From Phaeobacter bryozoorum (GTDB lineage: Bacteria; Pseudomonadota; Alphaproteobacteria; Rhodobacterales; Rhodobacteraceae), in the NCBI RefSeq assembly GCF_041893525.1, contig NZ_CP169068.1: a stretch of 64,000 bases of DNA. One strand, 5' to 3'. Numbering within the stretch: the first letter of the stretch is position 1; every line of letters begins with the position of its first letter. The notes beneath the pieces are model-generated. The model was not told the origin of the DNA. It worked only from the letters and a program-made list of their open reading frames with translations, and did not search any database. This document shows positions 61,269-64,000 of this stretch, one piece after another. The translations under genes and the position numbers were made by a program.

Positions 61269-61282
61269 AGTTTGTACAAACT
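61269..61282 (-). promoter_or_regulatory. Palindromic operator upstream of the RND pump
   Basis: AGTTTGTACAAACT is a perfect 14-base palindrome in the 133-base gap upstream of the adaptor gene. It overlaps a TATAGT sequence on the minus strand. Such sites are typical for TetR-type repressors of efflux pumps. No regulator gene lies beside the operon, so the protein would act in trans. Confidence 0.55.
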
Positions 61283-61318
61283 ATACGAGGTTACACGCAG
61301 TCACGGATCAATTCCGTC

Positions 61319-61861
61319 TCACTTGCGACGCAAATGTTCGTCAAGCCGCGGCATGATTTCCACAAAATTGCAGGGACGATGCCGGTAATCCAGCTGCTTC
61401 ACCAGAATTTCATCCCAGGCATCCTTGCAGGCGCCCGGGCTTCCGGGCAGCGCAAAGAGATAGGTGCCGCCAGCGACGCCGCCAGTGGCCCTTGATTGCA
61501 CCGCTGATGTGCCGATCTTCTGCATGGAAATGATGGTGAAAACCGTGCCAAAGGCATCGATTTCCTTTTCATAGACATCCCGGTGTGCCTCGACCGTGAC
61601 ATCGCGGCCGGTCAGCCCGGTGCCGCCGGTCGATATCACCACATCGACCTCTGGGTCGGCGATCCAGTCACGCAGCTGGCCTGCGATCTCGGCCCGCTCG
61701 TCCGGCAGGATCTTGCGATCGGCCAGCACATGCCGCGCCGCCTCCAGCCGATCCACAAGAACCTGACCGGAACGATCCTCTGCCAGCGACCGGCTGTCCG
61801 AGACCGTCAGCACTGCAATGCGAACGGGAATAAAATTCTTGCTGTCGTCGAGTTGTGCCAT
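61319..61861 (-). CDS. moaB: Molybdenum cofactor biosynthesis protein B
   Basis: The 180-residue product starts at the ATG at 61861 (MAQLDDSKNFIPVRIAVLTV), chosen over an ATG five codons upstream that lacks a ribosome-binding site. It has the MoaB/MogA fold: VRIAVLTVSDSRSLAEDRSG, the substrate loop VVISTGGTGLTGRDVTVEA near residue 80, and the late LFALPGSPGACKDAWDEI. It is thought to adenylate molybdopterin before molybdate insertion. It lies 15 kb from the moeA-mobB-mobA operon and is divergent from no gene, being followed on the same strand by the RND adaptor. Confidence 0.93.
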   Translation of the reverse strand: MAQLDDSKNFIPVRIAVLTVSDSRSLAEDRSGQVLVDRLEAARHVLADRKILPDERAEIAGQLRDWIADPEVDVVISTGGTGLTGRDVTVEAHRDVYEKEIDAFGTVFTIISMQKIGTSAVQSRATGGVAGGTYLFALPGSPGACKDAWDEILVKQLDYRHRPCNFVEIMPRLDEHLRRK

Positions 61862-61937
61862 GTTTCCGGCCCCCATCTGAAATATCAGCTGCCTTGGGTA
61901 GCGCCCGTTTCCGGCCCGCCCCGTTAGTGGTTGCGTA

Positions 61938-62699
61938 TCACCCGGCGGTCAGCCGCGTCTTCACCTCAAGCAGGTCCGCCCAGGCGGCGCGTTTCTGCAC
62001 CGGTTGACGCAGCAGATAGGCCGGGTGAAACATCGGCATCACCGGTTTGCCCTGCGCCTCATGCCAAGTGCCACGCATCCGGGTGATACCGCGTTTTCCG
62101 AGCAGGGCATCACAGCTGATATTGCCCATGGCAATCAGGATATCCGGCTGCACAAGGGCAATGTGGCGCTCCAGAAACGGAGTCATCATGGCGATTTCCG
62201 CAGGCAGCGGATCCCGGTTCTGCGGCGGTCGCCACGGTAACACATTGGCAATATAAACGCTGTCCTCACGCGACAGGCCAATGGCTGCCAGCATCCGGTC
62301 CAGCAGCTGCCCGGCGCGGCCCACAAAAGGCTTTCCGGCCATATCCTCATCCCGACCGGGGGCTTCGCCAACCACCATCACGCGGGCACCGGGGTGGCCA
62401 TCAGCAAACACCAGGTTACGCGCGCCCTTTTTCAGCTCGCAATGTTCAAACTGATCCAGCGCATCGCGCAGCGCCGCCAGCGAACCAGCGGCCCCTGCCA
62501 TCTGTCGTGCCACCGCAACCGGGTCGATTTCGAGAGGTTTGATCGGCGCGGCATCCGCAGTCGTCGCAGCCGCCTTGGGCAGCCGCGCCTGCAGCTCATA
62601 GCGATTGACCGGCGCATCGCCGATTGCATCGGTCGCCCCCAGTTCAATCTGCCACGCCAAGAGCGCCCGCGCGCTGTGATAATCCAATGCCAATTCCAT
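61938..62699 (-). CDS. Uracil-DNA glycosylase (family 4-like)
   Basis: The 253-residue protein has an N-terminal extension of about 85 residues, then RVMVVGEAPGRDEDMAGKPF (the water-activating and uracil-binding loop), YIANVLPWRPPQNRDPLPAE, ILIAMGNISCDALLG and the DNA-contact loop PMFHPAYLLRQP. These are the family 4/UdgA motifs, but only two cysteines (in EHCELKKG and ISCDALL) are present, whereas the typical enzyme uses four for its [4Fe-4S] cluster. It removes uracil from deaminated DNA. It starts 142 bases from pyrB (divergent). Confidence 0.88.
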   Translation of the reverse strand: MELALDYHSARALLAWQIELGATDAIGDAPVNRYELQARLPKAAATTADAAPIKPLEIDPVAVARQMAGAAGSLAALRDALDQFEHCELKKGARNLVFADGHPGARVMVVGEAPGRDEDMAGKPFVGRAGQLLDRMLAAIGLSREDSVYIANVLPWRPPQNRDPLPAEIAMMTPFLERHIALVQPDILIAMGNISCDALLGKRGITRMRGTWHEAQGKPVMPMFHPAYLLRQPVQKRAAWADLLEVKTRLTAG

Positions 62700-62840
62700 G
62701 GCCCCAAGCTACTCTGCTCGGGAGCCAAGCAAAACACCTGACTTCACCGCAGCCTTCACCCCGGCCCAGAACACGCCCCGGCTGTCTTGCCGGACGCCAC
62801 AGCCCTGCTATAAGAGCGCCAAACAGCACGGAGCCAGCCC

Positions 62841-63836
62841 ATGCCCAATGCCCCCACGTCGATTGATCCGATGTCCTTCAACCAACGGCATCTTCTGGGT
62901 ATTGAGCCGCTGAAGCCGCATGAAATTACCGCCATCCTGGATCTGGCCGACAGCTATGCCGAGCTGAACCGACGCCCTGACAAACACGCCGATGCGCTGT
63001 CCGGGCTGACCCAGGTCAACATGTTCTTTGAGAACTCCACCCGCACTCAGGCCAGTTTTGAAATCGCAGGCAAACGGCTGGGGGCAGATGTCATGAACAT
63101 GGCGATGCAGGCCAGCTCGATCAAAAAGGGGGAGACCCTGATCGACACCGCGATGACACTGAACGCGATGCACCCCGATCTGCTGGTTGTGCGCCACCCG
63201 CACTCAGGTGCCGTGGATCTTCTGGCGCAAAAGGTGAACTGCGCCGTGCTCAACGCAGGCGACGGGCGGCATGAGCACCCTACACAGGCGCTGCTGGATG
63301 CGCTGACCATCCGCCGTGCAAAAGGGCGCCTGCACCGTCTGAACATTGCGATCTGTGGCGATGTCGCGCATTCCCGGGTAGCCCGCTCCAATCTGATCCT
63401 TCTGGGCAAGATGGAAAACCGCATCCGGCTGATCGGCCCGCCGACCCTGGTGCCCGACCATTTCGCAGAGTTCGGTGCCGAAATCTACGACGACATGCGC
63501 GAAGGGCTGAAAGACGTGGATGTGGTCATGATGCTGCGCCTGCAAAGGGAGCGGATGGACGGTGGATTTATTCCCTCAGAACGCGAGTATTACCACCGCT
63601 ACGGGCTGGATGCCGAGAAGCTGGCGCTGGCCAAACCCGACGCCATCGTTATGCACCCCGGCCCGATGAACCGGGGCGTTGAAATCGACGGTACGCTGGC
63701 GGACGATATCAATCGTTCGGTCATTCAGGAGCAGGTCGAAATGGGTGTCGCCGTTCGCATGGCGGTGATGGATCTTCTGGCCCGCAATCTGCGCGCCAGC
63801 CGTCAGACTGCCATGGCGCAACCGGGCGTGGTCTGA
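62841..63836 (+). CDS. pyrB: Aspartate carbamoyltransferase catalytic subunit
   Basis: The 331-residue protein has FFENSTRTQASFEIAGKRLG, the carbamoyl-phosphate-binding STRT, near residues 65-82, then AVLNAGDGRHEHPTQALLDA near 138, ICGDVAHSRVARSNL near 173, and IVMHPGPMNRGVEI near 278. It makes carbamoyl-aspartate in pyrimidine synthesis. ATG 62841, with GGAG seven bases ahead, is preferred to the internal ATG at 62871. A gene of unknown function starts three bases after its stop, so they form an operon. Confidence 0.95.
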   Translation: MPNAPTSIDPMSFNQRHLLGIEPLKPHEITAILDLADSYAELNRRPDKHADALSGLTQVNMFFENSTRTQASFEIAGKRLGADVMNMAMQASSIKKGETLIDTAMTLNAMHPDLLVVRHPHSGAVDLLAQKVNCAVLNAGDGRHEHPTQALLDALTIRRAKGRLHRLNIAICGDVAHSRVARSNLILLGKMENRIRLIGPPTLVPDHFAEFGAEIYDDMREGLKDVDVVMMLRLQRERMDGGFIPSEREYYHRYGLDAEKLALAKPDAIVMHPGPMNRGVEIDGTLADDINRSVIQEQVEMGVAVRMAVMDLLARNLRASRQTAMAQPGVV

Positions 63837-63839
63837 TCA

Positions 63840-64000
63840 ATGACCGAGCCGGTAACGCAGCCCCTGACCATCCCCGCAGGCGAGCAGCGGATGATCCATG
63901 TCTTTGATCTCGACATGCGGTCGGAACAGGCCCGTTTCCTGCGAGAGCCCGGCGCATTGGCACAGGTTCTGGGGATTGAGTATGTCGACCTCGATCATGT
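63840..64000 (+). CDS. Hypothetical protein downstream of pyrB (cut by window edge)
   Basis: The frame opens at ATG 63840, three bases after the pyrB stop, and is still open at the edge after 53 codons. It starts MTEPVTQPLTIPAGEQRMIH and continues VFDLDMRSEQARFLREPGAL. It resembles the uncharacterised gene often found between pyrB and pyrC in roseobacters. Its position suggests a link with pyrimidine synthesis, but the sequence has no known motif so far. Confidence 0.65.
   Translation, partial: MTEPVTQPLTIPAGEQRMIHVFDLDMRSEQARFLREPGALAQVLGIEYVDLDH

Overview
The window is about 62-65% GC and reads as a chromosomal segment of an alphaproteobacterium of the Rhodobacterales, most likely the Roseobacter group (Phaeobacter/Ruegeria/Leisingera-like). 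The basis is gene content and protein style: a Mcl2-type malyl-CoA thioesterase next to mdh and the sucCDAB-lpd cluster, a two-lipoyl-domain SucB, NnrU, an aa3 oxidase subunit IV microprotein, the TIGR02302/DUF4175 membrane protein, PHB genes phaA and phaB without phaC alongside, ETF-QO next to SoxR, and many overlapping operons. No rRNA, tRNA, insertion sequence, prophage or CRISPR array is visible.

Layout. 1-5,100: NnrU (cut by the edge), mcl2, a secreted hypothetical, a TauE/SafE exporter, mdh (frameshifted) and a P-loop ATPase. 5,110-15,029: TCA operon sucC-orf-sucD-sucA-sucB-orf-MAPEG-lpdA-EthD, preceded by a paired palindromic operator. 15,097-24,995: ftsE-ftsX-plsC-PNPOx operon, a zinc-ribbon protein, the DUF4175 gene (frameshifted), lysA, a small lipoprotein and argH. 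25,018-32,618: TlpA, a hypothetical, a sterol-desaturase-family hydroxylase, an EAL protein (frameshifted and with a degenerate active site), phaA and phaB behind a PhaR-like site, a LysR regulator and an EamA exporter. 32,790-40,766: YdcH, TrmN6-like methyltransferase, DUF2007, ispB, ispE, a TPR protein, ETF-QO, and SoxR divergent from a VOC protein. 41,312-48,214: greA with a structured leader, then a molybdenum-cofactor block (moeA-X-mobB-mobA and fdhD) and azlCD. 48,294-53,006: a chain of minus-strand genes (lipoprotein, aa3 subunit IV, phospholipase-A2-like protein, DUF6173-like protein, MBL hydrolase, acyl-CoA dehydrogenase). 53,137-64,000: Sua5/TsaC, YqgE, a DsbD-N-like protein, Nudix, an RND efflux pump with its adaptor, moaB, a uracil-DNA glycosylase, pyrB and a cut downstream gene.

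The window is mostly core metabolism. The main oddities are three separate single-base frameshifts (mdh, DUF4175, EAL protein), two small membrane proteins placed inside the sucCDAB operon, a pair of identical palindromes two helical turns apart before sucC, a CTGC-N4-GCAG palindrome before phaA, a terminator-like hairpin before greA, and an unannotated RNase H-like protein translationally coupled to the molybdenum-cofactor genes. I see no complete new defence or biosynthetic system. The frameshifts may be sequencing errors, since all three genes are otherwise intact.
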